A stretch of DNA of 64,000 nt from Lactobacillus helsingborgensis (GTDB taxonomy: Bacteria; Bacillota; Bacilli; Lactobacillales; Lactobacillaceae): the NCBI RefSeq assembly GCF_000970855.1, contig NZ_KQ034046.1, positions 48,851-112,850 of the forward strand. The letters are read 5' to 3'. Both the position numbers and the translations under genes were made by a program. Shown in pieces: positions 43,093 to 51,602 of this stretch. The notes beneath the pieces are model-generated. The model did no database searches and was not told the DNA's origin. It saw only the letters and a list, made by a program, of their open reading frames with translations. Each line of letters starts with the position of its first letter. The stretch's first letter is position 1.

Positions 43093-44040
43093 ATGATAAT
43101 TGAAACCAAGAACCTGGCGAAACGGTATCGTAAGGTGAAAGCAGCTAAGCTGTTTCACAAAGAATATCGCATTTTTGACGCAGTAAAAAATGTTTCTCTA
43201 GAGATTTATCAAGGAGATCATGTTGGCTTAGTGGGGTTAAATGGTTCCGGCAAGTCGACTTTGATCAAAATGATTTTAGGTATTTTGCAGCCTGATGGCG
43301 GCAGTATCAAAACTTTTGACAAAGATCCGCTTAATAACAGACAAAAAAATGCGACCAAAATAGGGGTTGTGTTTGGGCAAAGAAGCCAATTACGTTGGGA
43401 TTTGCCCGCAATAGACACCTTCAAACTCAACCGTGAAATATATCAAGTACCGGAGGATATTTTTACCAAACGGGTAACAAAGTTAGCGCGGATGTTGCAG
43501 GCTACCGAGTTTTTAACGCAACCGGTGCGCACCCTTAGTTTGGGTCAAAGGATGAAAGCTGAATTTATTGCAGCTCTTATTCACGATCCTGAACTGCTTA
43601 TTTTAGATGAACCCACAATTGGACTTGACGTTCTGACTAAAAATAGCATTACGCAATTTTTACAACAATTAACTGATAAAACGATCATTTTCACTTCGCA
43701 CGATCTCGATGAAGTAGCTAAAGTATGCTCACGCATTTTAATTTTGAATAAAGGGCAGTTGGTATTAGATCAAAGTAGTCTACAACTAGCAGAATTAGAT
43801 GTGCCCACAACGGTCACGTTTACCAGTGCAGATAAATTAAGTGCTGATTTAATTAACCAATGGCCCAACATGATGCAGCTTAAAAACGGTTCATACCAGA
43901 TTGCAGGCATTAAGCAAGAAAATCTGAAAGAAGTGTTAAGTACAATTACTGCCCACATCCCAGTTGCCAATATTGAAGTTAAGAGCAATAAATTGGCATA
44001 TTTATTAGCGCACCTCAAACAGCAGGAGGTGCAGCAATGA
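43093..44040 (+). CDS. ABC transporter ATPase (COG4586/VXE type)
   Basis: 315-aa ATPase with a KRYRKVKA N-terminal extension typical of COG4586, Walker A GLNGSGKST (about 52-60), signature LSLGQRMKAE, Walker B LLILDEPTIGLD. COG4586 ATPases work with two dissimilar permeases, as here; the cyanobacterial member is a viologen exporter. Stop and next start overlap by four bases. Confidence 0.88.
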   Translation: MIIETKNLAKRYRKVKAAKLFHKEYRIFDAVKNVSLEIYQGDHVGLVGLNGSGKSTLIKMILGILQPDGGSIKTFDKDPLNNRQKNATKIGVVFGQRSQLRWDLPAIDTFKLNREIYQVPEDIFTKRVTKLARMLQATEFLTQPVRTLSLGQRMKAEFIAALIHDPELLILDEPTIGLDVLTKNSITQFLQQLTDKTIIFTSHDLDEVAKVCSRILILNKGQLVLDQSSLQLAELDVPTTVTFTSADKLSADLINQWPNMMQLKNGSYQIAGIKQENLKEVLSTITAHIPVANIEVKSNKLAYLLAHLKQQEVQQ

Positions 44041-44807
44041 AATATAGGCTAATGCTCATTAAAATAGGAATAAAAAAAGGTCTAGCCTCAAAATATGCTT
44101 TGATTTTCTGGCTGTTTTCATCTTTAATTTCGCTTACCGTACAGTATTTTTTGTGGCAAGCTGTTCTAACTGGCAAGCCAAACGGTGAATTTAAACAAAC
44201 AATTAGTTATTTGGTATTAATGCAACTTTTGACCGTGCTTTTTCCTAAAACCAGCTACGATGTGAATGATAAAGTTCGTTCTGGTGATATTGCACTTGAC
44301 CTGTTAAAACCAGTAGCATTTGCAACGCAGCTACTGTGGGAAAGCATCGGCTATTCAGTTGTCAAATTTGCAGTGATTGGTACAGTGGATTTATTAGTTT
44401 GTTTATGGATTCTGAATTTTCAAATTGCAGTGGGCACAATTTTAATGGTCTTAGTAACAACCACTTTGGCGTATTTATTGTATTTTGAACTGGAACTGCT
44501 TTTAGGGACATTTTCTTTTTACACTTATAGTATTTGGGGCATCTCCACTTTTAAAGAAGCAATACTATTGGTATTAGCTGGCAATATTTTTCCGGCCAAT
44601 TTTTATCCTGCCGTAATTAAAAAGGTGGCATCTTTTCTGCCATTTCAGTATTCATTTGGTGCAGTAGGAATGCTGGCGCAAAAGCCATCGTGGAGTTTAT
44701 TTATTCAAGTAGTTTTGATCCAGCTAACCTATATTGCTCTGTTCAACGTGCTTTTTAAATTCTTGTTTAAGCGCTCCGTTGTTTCAACTGTGATTCAAGG
44801 AGGGTAA
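44037..44807 (+). CDS. ABC permease 1 (COG4587 type)
   Basis: 256-aa membrane protein with about six helices. The cytoplasmic loop DKVRSGDIALDLLKPV is the hallmark of this permease family. It pairs with the next gene's product. No extracytoplasmic domain. Substrate unknown. Confidence 0.85.
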   Translation: MKYRLMLIKIGIKKGLASKYALIFWLFSSLISLTVQYFLWQAVLTGKPNGEFKQTISYLVLMQLLTVLFPKTSYDVNDKVRSGDIALDLLKPVAFATQLLWESIGYSVVKFAVIGTVDLLVCLWILNFQIAVGTILMVLVTTTLAYLLYFELELLLGTFSFYTYSIWGISTFKEAILLVLAGNIFPANFYPAVIKKVASFLPFQYSFGAVGMLAQKPSWSLFIQVVLIQLTYIALFNVLFKFLFKRSVVSTVIQGG

Positions 44808-44809
44808 TA

Positions 44810-45586
44810 ATGAGATATTTAAAATTGTTAGCCACTTATTTAAAAGTAAATTTAAAATCACTTGCTGTTTATGACCTGGACTTTTATTTTGCGCTAGCAG
44901 GGATGATCATTCAAAACTTGCTTAATATCCTCGCTTTAAGATTTATTTTTAATATTGTGCCCCGCATCAAAGGCTATAATTTTGCACAATTGCTTTTAAC
45001 TTACGCCTTGGCAACTTTAGCTTTTGCCATTTTTCGCTGCTTTTTTATCAATGTACTCAACATTTCTGATTATATTCATGACGGGCGCTTAGATACAATC
45101 TTAATTAAACCCGTCAATCCTTTATTTCAGCTTGTTAATGAACGAGTCGATGAAGATGCGTGGGGTGATTTAATTGTTGCGCTGTTGCTGTTGATAATTG
45201 TGGATATGCAGTTACATAATCCGTGGTATATCACGGTCATGTTTATTTTTATCTCACTTTTTACTTCGCTCATCTTTTTGGGATTGGCCGTATTAGGTAA
45301 TATAGTTGCACTACTTTCTAATGGTTTAGCCAACTTGGCAGAAACAACATTTGACTTTTTTGACATGAGTAAATATCCGTTAGCGATCTATTCGTCGGCT
45401 TTAAGGCTAATTATGACCTTTATCTTGCCAATCGGCTGGGTTGCTTCAATTCCACAAGAAAAAATTGCAGTTAAGCATGAGTGGGTCTGGCTACTGTTAG
45501 TTCCTGCCGCGTGTGTATTCTTTTTTATCCTAATTTATCAGTTATGGCGGGTATTTTTACAAAAATACCAAAGTACTGGCAGTTAG
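44810..45586 (+). CDS. ABC permease 2 (COG3694 type)
   Basis: 258-aa membrane protein with about six helices and the loop DGRLDTILIKPVNPLFQLV, analogous to the loop in permease 1. It starts two bases after permease 1 with GGAGGG. Together with 43093-44807 it completes a three-gene export system, closed by a terminator. Confidence 0.85.
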   Translation: MRYLKLLATYLKVNLKSLAVYDLDFYFALAGMIIQNLLNILALRFIFNIVPRIKGYNFAQLLLTYALATLAFAIFRCFFINVLNISDYIHDGRLDTILIKPVNPLFQLVNERVDEDAWGDLIVALLLLIIVDMQLHNPWYITVMFIFISLFTSLIFLGLAVLGNIVALLSNGLANLAETTFDFFDMSKYPLAIYSSALRLIMTFILPIGWVASIPQEKIAVKHEWVWLLLVPAACVFFFILIYQLWRVFLQKYQSTGS

Positions 45587-45619
45587 AAAAAGCCCTGTAG
45601 TAATAGCTACAGGGCTTTT
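45587..45619. terminator. terminator after the three-gene ABC system
   Basis: Stem AAAAGCCCTGTAG / CTACAGGGCTTTT with T-run, close to symmetric and so possibly also used by the convergent LysR gene. Confidence 0.88.
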
Positions 45620-45668
45620 AAAGTCTATGATATTCTTTTTCTTTTCATTTTTTTGGCATTAAGTATTA

Positions 45669-46547
45669 TTACTTAAAAATTGATTCCTGCAGTAATTTTA
45701 AAAATAATTCTGCGACTGGTGATAAATTAACACCGTGTTTCCAAACTACTTTGATAGCTTGGTGCAGCGCTGGCTGTAATTTTCTAAATGTAATGCCTGA
45801 GCCTTTAGAGGTATCAGCTAATTTATCTAAAGTAAGCATTAATGCGGCGTGATTTTTGACCATCAAGGTACCGTTAAAATTTAAATTATAGCTGCCAATA
45901 AAATTGACTGAATCATAGTAATTTCCTAGCCAGTTTTGAAAAAGGTGCATTTTTTGCGCTTGCTGCGAATTTAGTAAAGAGCGCCCTTGTAAGTCTGCCG
46001 GTCTGATCACTGCTTTTTGCGCTAAGGGATCATTAGTAGGCATTAAAATTCCCCAAGTATCTCTTTCGGGTAAGGTTAAAGAGGCGTAATTAGCTAAAGG
46101 AACGTTCCCGATAATGACTGCAAAGTCAACCGTCCCGTTATCTAGCTTGCGTTCGGCATAACTGTAGTCTCCGCTTAATAGGTGAATTTTAACAGAAGGG
46201 TGCTCTTTAATAATTGCGCTGACCACATTCATGACCCGCTGCATCCCGAGGCTTTCTCCCGCAGCAATGTTCAAGTCGCCACTGACAAAAGAATCTTTTT
46301 CGATATTTCTTTTAGTTTTGGCAGTTAATTCCAATATCTCTTGTGCCTGTTCTAATAAATATTGTCCTGCTGGAGTTAAAGCCAAGCGCCGTGACTTACG
46401 GCTAAATAATTTAACGCCAAGTTCAGCTTCCAGGTCAGCAATTTGCCTTGATAACGCTGGTTGAGAGATAAGCAGCTTTTTGGCAGCACGAGTCATATTG
46501 CCTTCTTGGGCGACGGCTACAAAATAATTCAAAACTCTTAATTCCAT
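45669..46547 (-). CDS. LysR-family regulator
   Basis: 292-aa LysR-type regulator: N-terminal winged helix with NMTRAAKKLLISQPALSRQI (about 17-36) and a C-terminal substrate-binding domain (90-290). No enzyme gene is adjacent in the usual divergent arrangement except the MerR-type gene, so the target is unclear. AAAGGAAGG precedes the ATG. Confidence 0.87.
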   Translation of the reverse strand: MELRVLNYFVAVAQEGNMTRAAKKLLISQPALSRQIADLEAELGVKLFSRKSRRLALTPAGQYLLEQAQEILELTAKTKRNIEKDSFVSGDLNIAAGESLGMQRVMNVVSAIIKEHPSVKIHLLSGDYSYAERKLDNGTVDFAVIIGNVPLANYASLTLPERDTWGILMPTNDPLAQKAVIRPADLQGRSLLNSQQAQKMHLFQNWLGNYYDSVNFIGSYNLNFNGTLMVKNHAALMLTLDKLADTSKGSGITFRKLQPALHQAIKVVWKHGVNLSPVAELFLKLLQESIFK

Positions 46548-46720
46548 GATACCTTCCTTTTATTACTAGTGGTTTTAACTATCACAGACATTTTTTAATG
46601 CAAGCAGGTTATAAAAACTCATGTTTAATAAGTATTTTACATAAAAAGCTGATATGACTAAAATTTTAATTGTTAAGTAAGATTACTGTTCTTACATTAA
46701 TATATTTTTTAGATAATACT

Positions 46721-46740
46721 TAAACTTAGATCTAAGTTTA
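46721..46740. promoter_or_regulatory. perfect 20-bp palindrome upstream of the MerR gene
   Basis: TAAACTTAGATCTAAGTTTA is self-complementary and ends 26 bases before the MerR ATG; a likely MerR-dimer operator for autoregulation. Confidence 0.65.
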
Positions 46741-46765
46741 AATTCATTAGGAAGAGCAAAATATA

Positions 46766-47119
46766 ATGAAAATATCAGAAGTAGCTGAAAAAGTAGAATT
46801 AACGCCTGTAACTCTCAGATATTATGAAAAGATGGGCTTAATACCCGAAGTCAAAAAAGAGCACGGTGTTAGAAATTATGAGGAAAAAGATCTTACTTGG
46901 ATTAGTTTTATTAAGTGCATGCGGCAGGTGAAAATTCCAGTGAAGGATTTACTTGAATACACCGAATTATTGCAGCAAGGCAGTGATACTAAGAAGTCCA
47001 GACGGCAGATTTTAGTTAAAGAATTGCATAGGCTAGAAAAGCAAGACCAAAATATTCAGGCTACAATTGCCCGGTTAAAAACTAAAATCAATTTATATGA
47101 TCAAGGCAAAATTCAGTAG
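46766..47119 (+). CDS. MerR-family regulator (AdhR/YfmP-like)
   Basis: 117-aa MerR protein: winged helix with LTPVTLRYYEKMGLIP (about 12-27) and a dimerisation helix to the C-terminus. There is no metal-binding cysteine cluster; the only Cys is Cys51 in FIKCMRQ, the position of the reactive cysteine in the aldehyde-responsive AdhR subfamily. AGGAAG precedes the ATG and a perfect palindrome lies upstream. It stands between LysR and a convergent hydrolase gene; its target may be itself or a distant reductase gene. Confidence 0.83.
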   Translation: MKISEVAEKVELTPVTLRYYEKMGLIPEVKKEHGVRNYEEKDLTWISFIKCMRQVKIPVKDLLEYTELLQQGSDTKKSRRQILVKELHRLEKQDQNIQATIARLKTKINLYDQGKIQ

Positions 47120-47125
47120 GATAAA

Positions 47126-47992
47126 TTACCAGAGGAAGTTGACTAATAAACGGTCAACTTTAGTATTTTCGTGCAATTTACTGTGTTGAGCGCGAGGACC
47201 TTTTATTTCTTGTTCTTGGTATGAGTGAGCGCGTTTACTTACTAAATAGCGATAAGAGCGAGCAGAATTAACGGTGACGTCACCATCACTGCCAGAACCT
47301 GTGTCACCATAGATATTTAAGACGTCAGCGTTTTGAGGAAACTTCCTTCTTAAACTTAAAAGTTCGCGGTAATCCGCACTCATTTTTTGCGGTTTGCCAG
47401 CGTGATTTAAGATAGTTTTATTTGGTGCTCCTTGTTCACCAATATAACCGTTATAATGACCGGCAATTGAAACCTGTTTATTTAAGTGGGGCATGTGCGA
47501 ATTAGTCGCATTATTGTGTAAGTAATAGGCAATTTGTAAATTGCCCATCGAATGTCCTACTAAGTTAATTCGCTTAAAGTGATACCTTTTTTGCAGTGCA
47601 ATGATCACGTCTTTAATATAATTGCTGCTCTTGTTCATGGCAGCAATTTGATTATTCGTTCCAGCAAAAATGCTCTTATTATTTTGGAGGTTGACTTCAA
47701 CTATCGGGTTCTTGGCCCGCTTTTTTATTGTTCCTATTAAGATGACTTTACCAGTAGAGCTAACGTCGGCTCGAATGACAGAATTAGTAGCATGATGTTT
47801 TTGTGCATAAGCCACCATACTTTCTTCAGCGTGGTAACTGCTGCCCCAGCCATGTACAAAAAGTGTTGGCGTATTGATGCGAATACTTGCACCATTTTCT
47901 TCCTGATAGTTGTTTTTAAATATGCAAACGGCAAGTAGCAATAACGTTAATAGCAACGTGCCTGTTATGATAGATTTTCTTTTTGTAGTCAT
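47126..47992 (-). CDS. DUF915-type alpha/beta hydrolase, membrane-anchored or secreted
   Basis: 288-aa alpha/beta hydrolase of the DUF915 group common in lactobacilli. An N-terminal hydrophobic segment (about 8-25) acts as signal or anchor; TPTLFVHGWGSS forms the oxyanion-hole region; the nucleophile Ser is in LVGHSMGN; a GDTGSGSDG loop and a late His (AQHSKLH) complete the likely triad. It should face the cell surface. The physiological ester is unknown. AGGAG precedes the ATG; it converges on the MerR gene with six bases between the stops. Confidence 0.82.
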   Translation of the reverse strand: MTTKRKSIITGTLLLTLLLLAVCIFKNNYQEENGASIRINTPTLFVHGWGSSYHAEESMVAYAQKHHATNSVIRADVSSTGKVILIGTIKKRAKNPIVEVNLQNNKSIFAGTNNQIAAMNKSSNYIKDVIIALQKRYHFKRINLVGHSMGNLQIAYYLHNNATNSHMPHLNKQVSIAGHYNGYIGEQGAPNKTILNHAGKPQKMSADYRELLSLRRKFPQNADVLNIYGDTGSGSDGDVTVNSARSYRYLVSKRAHSYQEQEIKGPRAQHSKLHENTKVDRLLVNFLW

Positions 47993-48191
47993 AATTAATC
48001 AGCTCCTAAAGAAGGATCAGTTGCAATTATAAAATTTGCTGCACATCTGCAACATAAAATTTTATAATTATCAAAATTGTAGTACTTAAAGTTAAGGTTA
48101 AGTCAAATAGTAAAGTGATTTTTTAGTTAAATATCGTTTACACTATAGTTGCTAAGTAAATTTGAACATTGTGAAACCGAAAGGAAACATA

Positions 48192-49043
48192 ATGACAATT
48201 GGAGAATTATTGAAGCAATTTCGCATTAAAAATTTAAAAACACAGAAAGAATGGGCGTCTGGCATAGTTAGTCCCTCATACTATGCCAAAGTAGAAAAAG
48301 GGCTTCACCGCATTACTGCCGAAGACTTATTAGCGATTTTAACTGCTAACCAGATTAAACCGGAAGATTTTTTTAACAAATTAAGTGCTAATCAGGAGCA
48401 TGACAATGCAGCCAGCTTTATTGATCGTGAAGTAAACAGGGCATATTATCAGAATAATCCTGCTAAAATCAGAAAAATCAGGGAGTATGTAGCAGATAGT
48501 GATTTTAAAGATAAAGAAAAGATACTATTGCTGATTGATTTCGAATTGGCCGATGTGGAAAATAAGCTGGCAGATTTGAGTGAAACTAAAAAAAGCAAAC
48601 TCAAAAGTTGGCTCTTTGACCAAAATGATTTTGACGAGAGAGCGTTGCGAATTTACATTAATTTAATCCCAATTTATGATTTAAAGAGCAATTTGCTAAT
48701 AGGTAAAAAGATAGTTGAAAAGTTAAAGAATGTTTCAAAACCGCGCCAGCAAGAAGAATTGTTAGATGTTATCTGCAATATCTTGATCATGTGTATTGAG
48801 CAAAAGTCATATACTGAAGCACAATACTTTATTACTGCTGCTGAAAAGGTGAAGATGATTCCTGAACTCTTTTTCTGCAAAAATATGCTGGTTTTATTGG
48901 AAAACATGGTCAATTATCATTTTGTGCATAAACCTGAATATATATCTAAGTGCAAGTGGGCAATCAAGAATTTTACTTTATTAGGGATGCCGGAATATGG
49001 TGAGCAGGCAGAACTTTTTGTTAACGAAAACCTAAATAAATAA
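48192..49043 (+). CDS. Rgg-like/XRE regulator with helical-repeat domain
   Basis: 283-aa protein with an N-terminal XRE helix-turn-helix (TQKEWASGIVSPSYYAKVEKG, split at the turn) and a C-terminal alpha-helical repeat domain as in Rgg/MutR regulators. It is the second such regulator in the window and is not closely similar to the one at 8317. AAAGGAAAC precedes the ATG at 48192. Neighbour genes do not reveal a target; no short peptide gene was seen next to it. Confidence 0.77.
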   Translation: MTIGELLKQFRIKNLKTQKEWASGIVSPSYYAKVEKGLHRITAEDLLAILTANQIKPEDFFNKLSANQEHDNAASFIDREVNRAYYQNNPAKIRKIREYVADSDFKDKEKILLLIDFELADVENKLADLSETKKSKLKSWLFDQNDFDERALRIYINLIPIYDLKSNLLIGKKIVEKLKNVSKPRQQEELLDVICNILIMCIEQKSYTEAQYFITAAEKVKMIPELFFCKNMLVLLENMVNYHFVHKPEYISKCKWAIKNFTLLGMPEYGEQAELFVNENLNK

Positions 49044-49123
49044 AAACTCTACTTATTAAAGATAAGTTAGTGGTATGATTAAATTATTAAGAAAACGTTT
49101 TATTTAATAGAGGAGAATTGATT

Positions 49124-49987
49124 ATGAAAATAGGTTTTATTGGAACTGGAGTTATGGGAAATGCCATTTGCCTTAACTTGTTAAAAGCTGGTCATCAATT
49201 GTGGGTTTATAATCGCACTAAGAGTAAGACTGATAACCTGGTTGCAAAAGGTGCTACTTGGTGTGATAATCCTAAAGCTGTAGTTGAACGGACTGAGACA
49301 ATTTTCACTATTGTGGGGTTTCCCGCTGACGTTGAACAAGTTTATTTCGGCGATAATGGTATTTTGCAAGCCGAAGTTAAGGGCAAAAATCTGGTAGACA
49401 TGACCACTTCCAAGCCTGCTTTAGCACAAAAAATTTTTGCTGCAGGTGAAAAGCAGGGCGCTAAAGTGCTAGATGCTCCCGTTTCAGGCGGTGATTTAGG
49501 TGCTAAAAATGGTACGCTGACCATTATGGTTGGCGGCGATGAATCTGCTTATCAAAACTTGGAACCTGTTTTTAAGGATTTCGGAAAGCAAGTTCACTTT
49601 TTTGGACCAGCTGGTGCAGGTCAGAATACTAAAATGGCTAATCAGATCATGATTGCAGGCACCATGACCGGTATGACAGAAATGCTGGTTTATGCAAAAA
49701 AGGCGGGGCTTGACCTTGAAGCAGTCCTTAAAACGGTCGGAGCAGGCAGTGCTGCTAACTGGAGCTTGAGTAATTATGGTCCGCGGGTCTTAAAGGGTGA
49801 CTATACCCCCGGCTTTTTCAGCAAACACTTTTTGAAGGATTTGCGCATTGCTCTAGAGACTGCTAAAGAAATGAAAATTGAGCTGCCAGCAACCGAAGAA
49901 GCTAAAAAGTTATACGAAACATTAGTTGATGAAAAGCACTTGGGTGACTTGGGGACTCAAGGACTAATTAAATTGTGGTGGCAGTAA
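49124..49987 (+). CDS. 3-hydroxyisobutyrate/tartronate-semialdehyde reductase-type dehydrogenase
   Basis: 287-aa beta-hydroxyacid dehydrogenase: N-terminal Rossmann motif IGFIGTGVMGNAI (3-15), substrate-binding DAPVSGGDLGAKNGTLTIMVGG with the family SGG signature, and catalytic Lys in NTKMANQ. It reduces or oxidises small 3-hydroxy acids such as tartronate semialdehyde. AGGAG precedes the ATG at 49124 and an ACGTTT-centred palindrome (AAAACGTTTT) lies 23 bases upstream, a possible LacI/CcpA-type site. True substrate unknown. Confidence 0.82.
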   Translation: MKIGFIGTGVMGNAICLNLLKAGHQLWVYNRTKSKTDNLVAKGATWCDNPKAVVERTETIFTIVGFPADVEQVYFGDNGILQAEVKGKNLVDMTTSKPALAQKIFAAGEKQGAKVLDAPVSGGDLGAKNGTLTIMVGGDESAYQNLEPVFKDFGKQVHFFGPAGAGQNTKMANQIMIAGTMTGMTEMLVYAKKAGLDLEAVLKTVGAGSAANWSLSNYGPRVLKGDYTPGFFSKHFLKDLRIALETAKEMKIELPATEEAKKLYETLVDEKHLGDLGTQGLIKLWWQ

Positions 49988-50010
49988 AATATTAATTTTA
50001 AACAAAATAA

Positions 50011-50049
50011 AAACGGGGTAGTTTCAATTACGAAACTATCTCGTTTTTT
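50011..50049. terminator. terminator between dehydrogenase and cobalamin operon
   Basis: Stem AAACGGGGTAGTTTC / GAAACTATCTCGTTT (with G-T pairs) and a T-run. Confidence 0.8.
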
Positions 50050-50057
50050 GGGCTTGC

Positions 50058-50600
50058 TTACTTAATTTTACTTTTGACTTCTGGCACACCGTCTAGCACG
50101 TTAGCATAACGAGCTAAGGTAAAGAGGTAGTCTGACAAGCGGTTGATGTATTCCAAACAAGCGGGAGCAAGTTTTTGTTCTTCAGCGTTTAGTTTTACCA
50201 TGGAACGCTCGGCTCGTCTGGCAACTGTACGAGCATAGTGTAAGTGAGTGGCAGTGATCGAACCGCCAGGTAAAATGAAATGGGTTGTTTGAGGAATTTG
50301 TTTATTAAGTTTGTCGATCTGTTTTTCAAGTTCTGCTACTTTTTCAGCCGTAATTTCTTCGTGTCTTTTGACAACAATGTCACTTTCCAGTTCATATAAG
50401 TCTCGTTGCAAATTTTGTAAAGGAGTATGCAGCTTCTGACATTTGGCAGACAAGTTGGCAATCACAACGCCCAGGTAAGAATCAAGTTCATCAATATCAC
50501 CGACAGCGATAATCTGCAGATCATATTTGGGAACCATTTTGCCGGTTACCTGTTTGGTAAAACCTTGATCGCCCACCTTAGTGTAGATTTTAATTGTCAT
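50058..50600 (-). CDS. PduO-type ATP:cob(I)alamin adenosyltransferase
   Basis: 180-aa adenosyltransferase of the PduO/MMAB type that makes adenosylcobalamin from cob(I)alamin and ATP. Visible motifs are YTKVGDQGFT near the N-terminus, the VGDIDELDSYLGV block, FILPGG and the RTVARRAERS ATP-binding helix. It overlaps the ECF S-component gene by four bases and shares the region with the B12-dependent ribonucleotide reductase, which needs its product. Placed last in the 53.8-50.0 kb minus-strand group. Confidence 0.92.
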   Translation of the reverse strand: MTIKIYTKVGDQGFTKQVTGKMVPKYDLQIIAVGDIDELDSYLGVVIANLSAKCQKLHTPLQNLQRDLYELESDIVVKRHEEITAEKVAELEKQIDKLNKQIPQTTHFILPGGSITATHLHYARTVARRAERSMVKLNAEEQKLAPACLEYINRLSDYLFTLARYANVLDGVPEVKSKIK

Positions 50601-51115
50601 AATAGCCTCCGTTTGTAATGATCAAGTGCAATATTTAACGGCTTGTATAAAATTGGGTAAAACACTAGGTTGCCGACAGCATGATAAGTATCAAAGACCA
50701 GACTGCCTGCCCAATAAGCTAGGAACGCATTGAAGCCGCCAAATATAGACATGCCGAAGTCGACAAAGCAGCCATATTCCCAGCCGAGAAAAACAGCAAG
50801 AATAAGTTGCAGTGTAAAATGTTTTTTAAGTGGCGTAAATTTACCGAGCAAAGCCACAGTTAAAACACAGCCGCCATAGGCTAAGACTTGTGATACTGTC
50901 CAAATGCCAAAGCCCAAGTAAATGTTGGAAACTACCATAGTTAAAAGTGCTAAAACAAAGCCGAAATCAAAGCCAATATTTAAAGTTACAATCATCAAAA
51001 TATCGGTTACTGGTTGAACATTGGGCACAGGAATAATTTTAAATATTCTTAGTGCCACACACATGGCTGTTAAAATTGCTAATAACGCTATTTTCTTAGT
51101 TGAACTGCGGACCAT
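50597..51115 (-). CDS. cbrT: ECF transporter S-component, cobalamin-type (CbrT-like)
   Basis: 172-aa membrane protein with about six helices: ALLAILTAMCVALRIFKIIP start, VTDILMIVTLNIGFDFG, and further helices. It is an S-component of energy-coupling-factor importers that would use a shared ECF module encoded elsewhere. The substrate is inferred from context: the four-base overlap with the adenosyltransferase and proximity to RNR match the L. delbrueckii cobalamin transporter CbrT. Confidence 0.82.
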   Translation of the reverse strand: MVRSSTKKIALLAILTAMCVALRIFKIIPVPNVQPVTDILMIVTLNIGFDFGFVLALLTMVVSNIYLGFGIWTVSQVLAYGGCVLTVALLGKFTPLKKHFTLQLILAVFLGWEYGCFVDFGMSIFGGFNAFLAYWAGSLVFDTYHAVGNLVFYPILYKPLNIALDHYKRRLL

Positions 51116-51122
51116 AGCAATT

Positions 51123-51515
51123 TTAGAAGTTAACTTTTGCTAAAGTAAATTTAATTTTATCTTTGTTAGCAAGCTTCTGTATTGCCGCACCTTTTTGTGC
51201 AAACTTGCCGTTAATGGTGTAAGTCCAATAAATCTTCTTGCGCTTATTTTGGCTCTTACCAGCTATTGAAGTAATAAGACCGTGATCACTCTTTATTTTC
51301 CAGCACTTTTTCAAACCGCGCATTACTGTTGAGTTCTTAGGCAATTTAATAGTCTTTTTCTTGTAATTCTTATTATGTACTTTGAGGGTGTAAGTAACTT
51401 TGATTTTGCTGCTGGCGTCTACCTGTTGGACATTTTGGGTTGTTTCGTAGCCAGCAAAAGTAAAGGTAAAAATAGTGGCTATTCCGGTTAAAACTGATAA
51501 TTTGCTTTTCTTCAT
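51123..51515 (-). CDS. secreted DUF4430 (transcobalamin-C-like) protein
   Basis: 130-aa secreted protein: Lys-rich start, hydrophobic signal (about 8-22) and a DUF4430 domain (about 38-128) with YTLKVHNKNYKKKTIKLP, VMRGLKK and KKIYWTYTINGKFAQKGA. DUF4430 resembles the C-terminal domain of intrinsic factor/transcobalamin. There is no lipobox Cys or sortase motif; it is very basic and may stick to the wall. It lies eight bases before cbrT, so I infer a surface cobalamin-capture role that is untested. Confidence 0.72.
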   Translation of the reverse strand: MKKSKLSVLTGIATIFTFTFAGYETTQNVQQVDASSKIKVTYTLKVHNKNYKKKTIKLPKNSTVMRGLKKCWKIKSDHGLITSIAGKSQNKRKKIYWTYTINGKFAQKGAAIQKLANKDKIKFTLAKVNF

Positions 51516-51602
51516 AATATACTCCTAATCTATAGATTTTTGTGCAAGCACTAAAAACTTCGTACTTAGCTGCTTGCACGGCACTAGTTTAATTTAAAAA
51601 AC

